From Cellulomonas sp. (GTDB taxonomy: Bacteria; Actinomycetota; Actinomycetes; Actinomycetales; Cellulomonadaceae): a DNA stretch of 51,248 nucleotides. Location: NCBI RefSeq assembly GCF_017744555.1, contig NZ_JAGIBD010000024.1, positions 1 to 51,248 of the forward strand, written 5' to 3'. This document shows, piece after piece, positions 24,487 to 32,010 of the stretch; the first letter of the stretch is position 1; each line of letters starts with the position of its first letter. Below the pieces are notes generated by a model. The model was given only the letters and a program-made list of their open reading frames with translations, made no database searches and was not told the origin of the DNA. The position numbers and the translations under genes are program-made.

Positions 24487-24766
24487 GCCACGTCCTCTCG
24501 CCTCGACGCTCCCGACGACCGACGCCCCCGGTGCGGGAGCCGGGAGCCGGCGCGGACCGCACGACGCCGATGCTCGCGCCGCCCGCGGGTCGGCGGTACA
24601 CCCGTCGCGGGTGATCGGCGCAGGTCAGGACACCGAGATGTCGACAGCGTGAGAGTTCTCTCTCCTTCGGCCCGAACCTCCCACGGACGGCCGCAGGTCC
24701 CGGTAAGTTGCCGCGGGCCGTCGCCTGGACGCACGACCAGGTTCCAACGCCCCGTGGGAGGACGAC

Positions 24767-24937
24767 ATGACCGACCAGGACAACGCCGCACCGCTCGACG
24801 CGCACGGCCCGAACCTCACGCACGGGTTCACGGACCCGAACCCGTTCCTGTCCGAGGACCGCACGCTCCACGTCGCCGGCCGCACGGCCGCCATGCAGCG
24901 CGCCGTCAACGCCGTGCCGGACCACCGCGAGGACTGA
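24767..24937 (+). CDS. Small 56-residue protein of unknown function
   Basis: This short gene starts at ATG 24767 with GGGAGGACGAC upstream, a good ribosome site. It encodes a hydrophilic 56-residue protein opening MTDQDNAAPLDAHGPNL. It is rich in Asp, Asn, His and Pro, ends AMQRAVNAVPDHRED, and has no membrane segment. Codon third positions are overwhelmingly G/C, which supports coding. It stands alone on its strand, 10 bp from the convergent LRR gene, with its own upstream region. I recognise no family. Confidence 0.6.
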   Translation: MTDQDNAAPLDAHGPNLTHGFTDPNPFLSEDRTLHVAGRTAAMQRAVNAVPDHRED

Positions 24938-24947
24938 CCCGCCTGCG

Positions 24948-26534
24948 TCAGGCCAGCCCGCCGACGTACACGCCCTGCGCCCGTAGCTCCGCGATCCCCG
25001 GCGTCGCCGGGTCCAGCCCTTCGACGTCGACCCCGAGCAGCGCGGGCGCGCCCAGCAGAGGTCGCAGGTCGGCGACCGGGTTGCCGCCGATCCACAGCTC
25101 GTCGAGCGCGGGCATGCCGGCGAGCGCGCCGACGTCGGCGACCTGGTTGTCGCGCGCGTCGAGCTTGCTGAGCTCCGGCGCCCCGGCCAGCGGCGACAGG
25201 TCGACGACGGCGGCGCCGGACACGTCGAGCTCGTACAGGTTCGACGCCGAGAGCGGCCGCAGGTCGGACACCCCGGTGCCGGACAGACCGACCCACCGCA
25301 ACGTCCTCGTCCCCGTCAACGGCCCGAGGTCCGACACGGACGTGCCGGAGAGCCCGAGGTTCTGCACCGGGAGGCCGTGCAGCGCGGACACGTCCGTGAC
25401 GCGCGCGTTGCTCGTCAGCCGCACCGACGTCAGACGCGTCAGCGCGGCGAGCGGGCCGAGGTCCGCGACGTCCTGACGCGACAGGTCGACGTCCTGGACC
25501 TGCGTGAACTGCTCGAGGCCGGCGAGCGACCTGACCTGCGGTCCGCTGCCGTTCCACGCGCAGTCGAGCGTGTACACCTTCTCGTACTGCGCCGGCGCGA
25601 CACCCTTGCCGTGCCCGACGCCGAGCGCCTGCTCCAGGCACGTCGCGAGAGCCGGGTCGGCCACGACGTCCGGCACGGGCTCGCGCGCCGCGACGCGGTT
25701 CGTCACGGCAGCGCCGATCCCGACGACGAGCACGACCGCCGTCGCGGCGGCGACGAGCCACCGCCTGCGTGTCCGGGCGACCCGCACCTCGGGCCGCTCG
25801 TCTGGTCGTGGAGAGGTCCAGTCCACCAGCCGCCGCCATGCGGCGCCCACGCACCACCCGGCGACCAGCAGAGCCACGCCCGCGACGACGCCGACGGCGA
25901 GCGAGCCGTCGCGCAGCACGAACGTCGCGGACGTCGGCCCACCGCGGTACCGCCCCAGCGACCGGATCGTCCACGCTCCCCACCAGGCCGTCGACACGAC
26001 GACCGCGAGCGCCCCGACGCCGACGACCGCCGCGCCTGCGACGACCGCACCCCGCCGACGCACGAGGACCCCGACGGCCGCCGTGCCGACCCCGACCGCG
26101 ACGAGCGAGAGCCACACCCCGGCGAGCATGCGCGGCGACCCGAGCGCGAAGTACGACGACACCGTCGCGAGCCGCAGAGCCGTCGGGTCGGACGTCACGG
26201 CGAGCAGCCCGACGACGAGCAGCACACCCGCAGCAGCCACCATCCCGACGACGAGCCGTCGCGTCCGCGACGACGAACCGGGCCGCGCCGCCGCACCCAG
26301 CACGAGCGCGCCTGCCGGCACCAGCCCGAGCGCAAGGACGAGCGCGGGGAGGCCGTCGTGCCGCACGGCGGCGAACGCGTCACCGGCCGTCGAGAGCGAC
26401 CCGTCTCCGAGCAGCGCCAGCAGCCCGTCCCCGACGAGCGCCCACGTCCCGCCCCCGACGAGCGTCACGGCGGTCCACACCCCGACGACCGTGACGACGC
26501 CCGCACCGACCCGCCGCGCCACCTCGGCCCGCAT
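24948..26534 (-). CDS. Seven-TM membrane protein with extracellular leucine-rich-repeat domain
   Basis: This 528-residue protein has about seven hydrophobic segments in the first 300 residues. The last (WLVAAATAVVLVVGIGAAVT) is preceded by TRRRW, so by the positive-inside rule the C-terminus is outside. The exported part begins with a Cys-containing region (PALATCLEQALG...YTLDCAWNGSG). An internalin-like LRR array of about seven units of roughly 22 residues follows (FTQVQDVDLSRQDVADLGPL, LTSVRLTSNARVTDVSAL, LSKLDARDNQVADVGALAG). LRR arrays of this type bind proteins or glycans. I know no family with this exact fusion. It is monocistronic as far as I can see. Confidence 0.85.
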   Translation of the reverse strand: MRAEVARRVGAGVVTVVGVWTAVTLVGGGTWALVGDGLLALLGDGSLSTAGDAFAAVRHDGLPALVLALGLVPAGALVLGAAARPGSSSRTRRLVVGMVAAAGVLLVVGLLAVTSDPTALRLATVSSYFALGSPRMLAGVWLSLVAVGVGTAAVGVLVRRRGAVVAGAAVVGVGALAVVVSTAWWGAWTIRSLGRYRGGPTSATFVLRDGSLAVGVVAGVALLVAGWCVGAAWRRLVDWTSPRPDERPEVRVARTRRRWLVAAATAVVLVVGIGAAVTNRVAAREPVPDVVADPALATCLEQALGVGHGKGVAPAQYEKVYTLDCAWNGSGPQVRSLAGLEQFTQVQDVDLSRQDVADLGPLAALTRLTSVRLTSNARVTDVSALHGLPVQNLGLSGTSVSDLGPLTGTRTLRWVGLSGTGVSDLRPLSASNLYELDVSGAAVVDLSPLAGAPELSKLDARDNQVADVGALAGMPALDELWIGGNPVADLRPLLGAPALLGVDVEGLDPATPGIAELRAQGVYVGGLA

Positions 26535-26716
26535 CCCGTCCCCCGTCGCGCCTCCGCCGCGCCGGACGACCCGACGTCGGGCCGACCGTACCGAGCCGCC
26601 CCGCCCGGCCGCCCGTGGTCGGCGTCAAGGTCCGGTGAAGGCTCCGCGCCGATGCGCGTGGGACACCGAGGTCTGGCGCGTCGTCACCGAACGTCCACCG
26701 CTACCCCGTGGTCAAC

Positions 26717-26735
26717 GTACGGACAAGGACCGTAC
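26717..26735 (+). promoter_or_regulatory. Palindromic operator of the tacAT toxin-antitoxin operon
   Basis: GTACGG and CCGTAC (7-nt spacer) form a perfect 6-bp inverted repeat ending 9 bp before the tacA start codon. This is where the ribbon-helix-helix antitoxin complex would bind to autoregulate. The assignment rests on position and symmetry. Confidence 0.6.
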
Positions 26736-26744
26736 ATTGGTGCC

Positions 26745-27017
26745 ATGGCACCGAAGAACCGTCGTATGGAGCAGCGCATCGACGAGGACACCGACGTCCT
26801 TCTGACGCGCGCCGCCGCTGTCACGCATGAAAGCGTCAGCGCATTCGTGGTGCGTTCCGCCCGGACCGAGGCGTCTCGCGTCCTTGCACGCGCGGACGTG
26901 ACGCTGATGCCTGAGGCGCAGTTCGACCGGATGCTCGAGGCACTCGACTCCGTCCCGCACCGGATCGCGCCCCTGGCAGACGCCGCCGCTCGCGCCCGCC
27001 GGTTCAAGCACGAGTGA
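26745..27017 (+). CDS. tacA: TacA-type (DUF1778) antitoxin
   Basis: This 90-residue DUF1778 protein has an N-terminal ribbon-helix-helix segment (NRRMEQRIDEDTDVLLTRAAAVTHESVSAFVVRSA) that binds DNA, and a C-terminal tail (MPEAQFDRMLEALDSVP) that neutralises the GNAT toxin. The start is ATG 26745, just after the palindrome. The stop overlaps the toxin start as GTGA (27014-27017). Codon use is slightly less GC-extreme than in neighbouring genes, consistent with acquisition by transfer. Confidence 0.92.
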   Translation: MAPKNRRMEQRIDEDTDVLLTRAAAVTHESVSAFVVRSARTEASRVLARADVTLMPEAQFDRMLEALDSVPHRIAPLADAAARARRFKHE

Positions 27018-27526
27018 GCGCGCCCGAGCTCGTCGCCTTCGCTCTTGACGAGTGGGCCGACGTCGACGCGTTCACCTGTGGCAACCCCACGCTCGACGCA
27101 TGGCTGCAGGACAGCGCGAAGCGCATGCAGAAGGCCGGGACCGTCAGGGTGACGCTGGTGCGACGCGCCGACGACAGTGCTCTTGTCGGTTACTACGCGA
27201 TCTGCCCGACCGAGGTGCGCCGTGACGAGTACGTGCTCTCGTCGCGCGTGCGAGCGGCCGTATCAGTCGTCCCTGGATTCATGCTCGCAAAGCTCGCGGT
27301 GGCATCGGCGGCCCAAGGCGCCGGCCTCGGTCGCGACCTGCTCGTGGACGCACTCGGCACCATCTGCGACGCCGCCGAGATGGCAGGGGGCCGCATCGTC
27401 GTCGTCGACCCCATCGACGAGCGAGCAGCGGGCTTCTACTCGAAGTACGGGTTCACGACGATCGGCGGGTCTGGGCGGATGTACATGCTGATCCAGGACG
27501 CACGGCGCTCGCTCGGTCCGGGCTGA
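27014..27526 (+). CDS. tacT: TacT-type GNAT toxin
   Basis: This 170-residue acetyltransferase of the type II toxin family acetylates the amino group of charged tRNAs and so blocks translation. Features are the N-terminal FTCGNPTLDAWLQDSAKRMQ (the usual F.cG...Ld.fL motif), VGYYAI, the acetyl-CoA loop SAAQGAGLGRDLLVDAL, and the C-terminal ERAAGFYSKYGFTTIG with the catalytic Tyr region. It starts at GTG 27014 within the antitoxin stop. Toxin and antitoxin look intact. It lies beside tRNA-Leu, a frequent neighbourhood for acquired genes. A bidirectional hairpin ends the transcript. Confidence 0.93.
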   Translation: MSAPELVAFALDEWADVDAFTCGNPTLDAWLQDSAKRMQKAGTVRVTLVRRADDSALVGYYAICPTEVRRDEYVLSSRVRAAVSVVPGFMLAKLAVASAAQGAGLGRDLLVDALGTICDAAEMAGGRIVVVDPIDERAAGFYSKYGFTTIGGSGRMYMLIQDARRSLGPG

Positions 27527-27558
27527 CGCACTCCGCGCGCCGAGCCTTCCGCAACGAC

Positions 27559-27592
27559 GAAGGGCCGGAGACCCTGAGGTCTCCGGCCCTTC
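27559..27592. terminator. Bidirectional hairpin between tacT and tRNA-Leu
   Basis: A perfect 15-bp stem (GAAGGGCCGGAGACC, loop CTGA) can serve both the tacAT transcript and, on the other strand, the tRNA transcript. Confidence 0.9.
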
Positions 27593-27600
27593 GTGCTGTG

Positions 27601-27683
27601 TGCGCGAGGGGGGATTTGAACCCCCACGCCCTTTCGGACACTGGCACCTGAAGCCAGCGCGTCTGCCGTTCCGCCACTCGCGC
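27601..27683 (-). tRNA. tRNA-Leu (anticodon CAG)
   Basis: Read on the minus strand, the 83 nt fold as a class II tRNA. The acceptor stem GCGCGAG pairs with CTCGCGC, the anticodon stem-loop is CTGGC-TTCAGGT-GCCAG with anticodon CAG (decoding CUG), and there is a long variable arm (TGTCCGAAAGGGCGT). The T-arm is GGGGG-TTCAAAT-CCCCC and the discriminator is A. CCA is not encoded. The position next to fhaA is typical of Actinobacteria. Confidence 0.98.
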
Positions 27684-27908
27684 GCGCCGCAGAACATTAG
27701 CACGGCCACGACCCTCCCCAAGACCACCCCCGGACGCGCACTCCCCCACGGCGCGCGGGGCGGCCGGGTGCGCGAGGATGCGGACGGCCCGTCGGAAGGC
27801 GAACCCGGTCGAGACGGCCGCGTCGCAGATACCATCAAGGCGGATCAGCGCGGAACCGTACGGGCCCGTGCACTGCGAGACGACAGCGAGAAGACAAGGG
27901 AGGTGGGC

Positions 27909-28616
27909 GTGGGCTTCCTCGACAAGTTCGAGAACGGCGTGGAGCGAGCGGTCAACAACGCCTTCTCCCGGGTGTTCCGCAGCGAGCTCAAGCCGGTCGA
28001 GCTGACGAGCGCGCTGCGCCGTGAGCTGGACGACCGGGCGGCGGTGCTGGGCCGGGACCGCACGGTGGTGCCGAACGAGTTCACGATCGAGCTGTCGCCG
28101 GGCGACTACGACCAGATCGAGGCGTGGGGCGCGGAGACGCTGGCGGACGAGTTCGCGCGGGAGGTCACGGACCACGCGGCGAGCCAGCGGTACGCGTTCG
28201 TGGGCCCGGTGACGGTGTCGTTCAGCGAGGACCCCGAGCTCGAGTCGGCCCGGTTCCGGGTGCACAGCGCGACGGTGCGCGGCGCGGTCGCCCCGGCGGC
28301 GGCGACGAACCCCACACCTCGGCACCCGCTCCTGGTGGTCGACGACCAGCGGTACATCCTCACGGGCGAGGTCACGGTGATCGGCCGCGGCTCGGAGGCG
28401 GACATCATCGTCGACGACCCGGGCGTCTCGCGACGGCACCTGGAGATCCGCGTGACGCCCGACGGGGTGATCGCGACGGACATGGGGTCGACGAACGGGC
28501 TGTACGTCGAGGGGCACCACGTGCCGGCGGCGACGCTGCTGGACGGGAACACCCTCATGATCGGCCGCACCCGGATCCTGTTCTGGACCGGTGGCGAGCC
28601 GGATCCGGACGAGTGA
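27909..28616 (+). CDS. fhaA: FhaA: DUF3662 and FHA domain protein
   Basis: This 235-residue cytosolic protein has an N-terminal DUF3662 domain (GFLDKFENGVERAVNNAFSRVFRSELKPVEL). A short linker follows, then a C-terminal FHA domain (VIGRGSEADIIVDDPGVSRRHLEI, then MGSTNGLYV), which binds phosphothreonine. In mycobacteria FhaA binds PknB-phosphorylated MviN/MurJ and regulates peptidoglycan synthesis. The start is GTG 27909, because GGGAGG lies 5 nt upstream; an earlier in-frame GTG at 27903 overlaps that site. It is the first gene of the fhaA-fhaB-pstP-rodA-pbpA-pknA-pknB transcript. A TACCAT (27830-27835) may be its -10 element. Confidence 0.96.
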   Translation: MGFLDKFENGVERAVNNAFSRVFRSELKPVELTSALRRELDDRAAVLGRDRTVVPNEFTIELSPGDYDQIEAWGAETLADEFAREVTDHAASQRYAFVGPVTVSFSEDPELESARFRVHSATVRGAVAPAAATNPTPRHPLLVVDDQRYILTGEVTVIGRGSEADIIVDDPGVSRRHLEIRVTPDGVIATDMGSTNGLYVEGHHVPAATLLDGNTLMIGRTRILFWTGGEPDPDE

Positions 28617-28625
28617 CGCGGCCGC

Positions 28626-29150
28626 ATGAGTGAAGTCACGGTCACCCTGCTGCGGCTGGGGTATCTCGCGCTGCTGTGGGTGCTCGTGCTGTCCGCGATC
28701 AGCGTGCTGCGCCGCGACCTGTACGGGACGCGGATCGTGGACCGTCGTCGGGCGAACAAGCAGGTCCAGGCCCGAACGGCGACGCCGGCCCCCGCAGCCG
28801 CTGCGGCGCCCGCACCCGAGGCGCCGACGAGAACCCCCCGGTCGGCCCGCTCCGGCTCCGGCCCCCGCCGGCTGGTCGTGACGGAGGGTCCGCTGCGCGG
28901 CACGATCGTGCCGCTCGGCACGTCGGCGGTGCTCATCGGCCGCGCCCCGAGCAACACGCTCGTGCTGGACGACGACTACTCGTCGTCGCGGCACGCGCGG
29001 GTGTTCCAGCAGGACGGCCAGTGGTTCGTCGAGGACCTCGGTTCCACGAACGGGACATTCGTGGCGGACCAGCGAGTCGAGTCCGCCGTTCCCCTGCCGA
29101 CGGGTACACCGGTCCGCGTGGGACAGAGCGTGCTCGAGCTGCAGAGGTAA
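28626..29150 (+). CDS. fhaB: FhaB (FipA-like): membrane-anchored FHA protein
   Basis: This 174-residue protein has an N-terminal TM helix (TLLRLGYLALLWVLVLSAISVL), an Ala/Pro linker and a C-terminal FHA domain (VLIGRAPSNTLVLDDDYSSSRHARVF...LGSTNGTFV). FhaB orthologues bind phosphorylated division and elongation proteins at the membrane. It lies 9 bp after fhaA and 3 bp before pstP, so all are cotranscribed. Start ATG 28626. Length matches the family. Confidence 0.96.
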   Translation: MSEVTVTLLRLGYLALLWVLVLSAISVLRRDLYGTRIVDRRRANKQVQARTATPAPAAAAAPAPEAPTRTPRSARSGSGPRRLVVTEGPLRGTIVPLGTSAVLIGRAPSNTLVLDDDYSSSRHARVFQQDGQWFVEDLGSTNGTFVADQRVESAVPLPTGTPVRVGQSVLELQR

Positions 29151-29153
29151 CCG

Positions 29154-30548
29154 GTGACCGTCGCCCTGAGGTACGCGGCACGGTCCGACGTCGGACTCGT
29201 GCGCTCCAACAACCAGGACTCCGCGTACGCGGGTCCGCACCTGCTGATGGTCGCCGACGGCATGGGCGGGCACGCGGGCGGCGACGTGGCGAGCTCGCTC
29301 GCGGTGGCGGCGTTCGCGCCGCTCGACGGCGAGTCGCACGGACCCGACGACGCGCTCGACGAGCTCGAGTCCGCGCTCGACGCGGCGCGCGACGAGATCA
29401 TCGCCCGCAGCGACGCCGACCCGGACCTGGCGGGCATGGGGACGACGGTCATCGCGATCCTGCGGGCCGGCAACAAGCTCGCGATGGTGCACCTCGGGGA
29501 CTCGCGCGGCTACCTGTTCCGCGACGGCGTGCTCACGCAGGTGACGACGGACCACACGTTCGTGCAGCACCTGGTCGACATCGGCCGGATCACGCCCGAG
29601 GAGGCCGAGCACCACCCGCAGCGGTCGGTCGTGATGCGCGTGCTGGGCGACTTCGACCCGGACGTGACGCCGGACCTCTCGGTGCGCGAGGCGCGTCCGG
29701 GCGACCGGTGGCTGCTGTGCTCGGACGGGCTGTCCGGCTTCGTCAGCGCGGACACCATCGAGGAGACGCTCGCGGGCATCACGGACGTCGACGCGTGCGC
29801 GGACCGGCTCGTGCAGCTCGCGCTGCGGGCGGGCGGCGGCGACAACGTGACGGTCGTGCTGGCCGACGTGATCGAGCTCGACGACGTCGCGGACGGCTCG
29901 GGCCCGACGACGGCCGCGACGGTCGTGGGTGCGGCCGCGACCACGCGGCACGACCCGACGAGCGCGGCGGACGGCCCCGCGGCACGGGCGGCGAGCCTGG
30001 CACGGGCGACCAAGGCGAAGCCCAGGACGGAGCCGGCCGCCACGGACGACGACCCCGTGGACGAGACGGCGCCCGTCACCGTTGAGCCCGACGAGCACGA
30101 CGACGGCGTCTACGAGGACGACGACACCCCGTCGAGCCGGCGTCGCGTGCCCACGGCGGTGCTGTGGGCCGGTGCCGTGGTGCTCGTCGTCGCGGTCGCG
30201 GTGCTCGGCTTCCTGTTCACGCGCACCCAGTACTTCGTCGCGGAGGACGACGGCGAGGTCGTCATCCTGCGCGGCCTGCCGCAGACGCTCGGCCCGGTCG
30301 AGCTGTCCACGGTCGTGGAGCGGTCGGGCACGATGATCGAGGACCTGAACTCCGCCTACCTGCGCGAACGCGTCGAGCAGACGATCCACGCCGACTCCCT
30401 CGCGGACGCCCGCGACCTCGTGACGATGCTCGAGGAGGACGCCGTCGAGCCCGAGCCGACGCCCACCCCGACCCCGACGCCCACACCGACCGTCGTCGTC
30501 CCCGCCACCGACCCCGCCGCCACCGTCCCCCCGGTGGTCGGCCCGTGA
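29154..30548 (+). CDS. pstP: PP2C-family Ser/Thr phosphatase PstP
   Basis: This 464-residue phosphatase opposes PknA and PknB. The N-terminal PP2C domain (1-240) shows DVGLVRSNNQDSAY, VADGMGGHAGG with metal-binding Asp, LGDSRGYLFRDG, LCSDGLSGFV and GGGDNVTVVLADV. An acidic juxtamembrane linker follows, then TM VLWAGAVVLVVAVAVLGFLFT (about 340-360), and an extracellular domain of about 100 residues ending in a Pro/Thr tail. The start GTG 29154 follows fhaB by 3 bp. It dephosphorylates the kinases and their wall-synthesis targets at the membrane. Confidence 0.96.
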   Translation: MTVALRYAARSDVGLVRSNNQDSAYAGPHLLMVADGMGGHAGGDVASSLAVAAFAPLDGESHGPDDALDELESALDAARDEIIARSDADPDLAGMGTTVIAILRAGNKLAMVHLGDSRGYLFRDGVLTQVTTDHTFVQHLVDIGRITPEEAEHHPQRSVVMRVLGDFDPDVTPDLSVREARPGDRWLLCSDGLSGFVSADTIEETLAGITDVDACADRLVQLALRAGGGDNVTVVLADVIELDDVADGSGPTTAATVVGAAATTRHDPTSAADGPAARAASLARATKAKPRTEPAATDDDPVDETAPVTVEPDEHDDGVYEDDDTPSSRRRVPTAVLWAGAVVLVVAVAVLGFLFTRTQYFVAEDDGEVVILRGLPQTLGPVELSTVVERSGTMIEDLNSAYLRERVEQTIHADSLADARDLVTMLEEDAVEPEPTPTPTPTPTPTVVVPATDPAATVPPVVGP

Positions 30549-30558
30549 GCCGGACGTG

Positions 30559-32010
30559 ATGGCCACCATCCAGCCGCACCGGGTGCGCGCCGGGCGGGGC
30601 ACCGAGCTCGGTCTGCTCGTGCTCGCGCTGGCGATCAGCATCACGGGGTACGTGCTCGTCGGCCTCGGCACCGAGGGGACCGTGCCCGCCGACGTGCTCG
30701 GGTACAGCCTCGGCCTGACCGCGCTGGCGGTGGGCCTGCACGTGGTGATGCGGTGGCGCGCGCCGTTCGCCGACCCGGTGATCATGCCGGTCGCGGTCGC
30801 GCTCAACGGCATCGGCCTGGCGATGATCTACCGGATCGACATCGCGTACGCGGCCCGCGGCAAGGAGCACGGCTTCGCCGAGCGGCAGCTCACGTGGACG
30901 GCCCTGTCGATCGTGCTGGCGGCGCTCGTGCTGATCCTGCTGCGCGACCACCGCACGCTGCGCCGCTACACCTACACGGCGATGGTCGTCGGTCTCGTGC
31001 TCGTCGTGCTGCCGCTCGTCCCCGGCCTCGGGGTGTCGATCAACGGTGCCCGCATCTGGGTGCGCTTCGGGGGCGTGGGCCTGCAGCCCGCGGAGCTCGC
31101 GAAGATCGCGCTGGCCGTCTTCTTCGCCGGCTACCTCGTGACGCACCGCGACACGCTCGCCCTCGCCGGGCCGCGGGTGCTCGGCCTGCAGCTGCCACGC
31201 GCGCGTGACCTGGGGCCGATCCTCATCGTGTGGGGCGCGTCGCTCGCCGTGCTCGTGCTCGAGCGCGACCTCGGGACGTCGCTCCTGTTCTTCGGGCTGT
31301 TCGTCGCGATGCTCTACCTCGCCACCGAGCGCCTGAGCTGGGTGATCATCGGCCTGGGCCTGTTCCTCGTCGGCGCGTTCTTCGCCGCGACCGCGTTCGC
31401 GCACGTCGGCGCGCGGTTCGACGCGTGGCTGCACGCGATGGACGACGACGTGTTCCAGAAGGCCGTCGGCGGCAGCGGCCAGCTGGTCCGCGGCCTGTTC
31501 GGGCTCGCGAACGGCGGCCTGTTCGGCACCGGCCTCGGCCAGGGGCGCCCGGACCTGGTGCCGTACGCGGAGTCGGACTTCATCTTCGCGTCGCTCGGCG
31601 AGGAGCTCGGCCTCACCGGCATGCTCGCGATCCTGCTGGGCTACCTCATCCTCGCGGAGCGCGGCTTCCGGACGGCGATCGGGGTGCGTGACGGCTTCGG
31701 CAAGCTGCTCGCCGGCGGCCTGGCGTTCGTCGTCGCGTTCCAGACCGTCGTCGTCGTGGGCGGCGTGACCAAGATGATCCCGCTCACCGGTCTGACCACC
31801 CCGTTCCTGGCGTACGGCGGCTCGTCGCTCGTCGCCAACTGGATCATCGTCGCCTTGCTGCTGCGGGTGTCCGACGAGGCCCGGCGGCCCGCGCCGCAGG
31901 TCCGTGCGCTCACGCCCGAGGTCGGCACGCCCGTGGTCGTCGGCCCGGCCGGCGCGGGGGCGGGTCCGGACGACGACCACCCGACCGAGCGGATCGAGGG
32001 GGTGCGGTGA
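30559..32010 (+). CDS. rodA: RodA/FtsW-family peptidoglycan glycosyltransferase
   Basis: This SEDS-family membrane polymerase of about 483 residues has 10-12 TM segments. Hallmarks are MIYRIDIAYA, VSINGARIWVRFGGVGLQPAELAKIALAVFFAGYL, DLGTSLLFFGLFVAMLY with catalytic Asp, and the end segment MIPLTGLTTPFLAYGGSSLVANWIIVALLLRVSDEA. It polymerises lipid II strands for elongation with PbpA, its transpeptidase partner, encoded next. The start is ATG 30559; GTG 30556, one codon earlier, is also possible. The 3' end overlaps pbpA as GTGA. The C-terminal Thr-containing cytosolic tail may be a kinase target. Confidence 0.96.
   Translation: MATIQPHRVRAGRGTELGLLVLALAISITGYVLVGLGTEGTVPADVLGYSLGLTALAVGLHVVMRWRAPFADPVIMPVAVALNGIGLAMIYRIDIAYAARGKEHGFAERQLTWTALSIVLAALVLILLRDHRTLRRYTYTAMVVGLVLVVLPLVPGLGVSINGARIWVRFGGVGLQPAELAKIALAVFFAGYLVTHRDTLALAGPRVLGLQLPRARDLGPILIVWGASLAVLVLERDLGTSLLFFGLFVAMLYLATERLSWVIIGLGLFLVGAFFAATAFAHVGARFDAWLHAMDDDVFQKAVGGSGQLVRGLFGLANGGLFGTGLGQGRPDLVPYAESDFIFASLGEELGLTGMLAILLGYLILAERGFRTAIGVRDGFGKLLAGGLAFVVAFQTVVVVGGVTKMIPLTGLTTPFLAYGGSSLVANWIIVALLLRVSDEARRPAPQVRALTPEVGTPVVVGPAGAGAGPDDDHPTERIEGVR

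Noticed and set aside
27601..27683. tRNA-Leu as attachment site of a prophage or integrative element
   Set aside because: No integrase, no duplicated tRNA end and no phage-like genes are visible nearby; only the toxin-antitoxin pair adjoins it.
27453..30812. Long minus-strand open frame across fhaA, fhaB and pstP
   Set aside because: It crosses three well-defined genes and the tRNA; composition is shadow-like.
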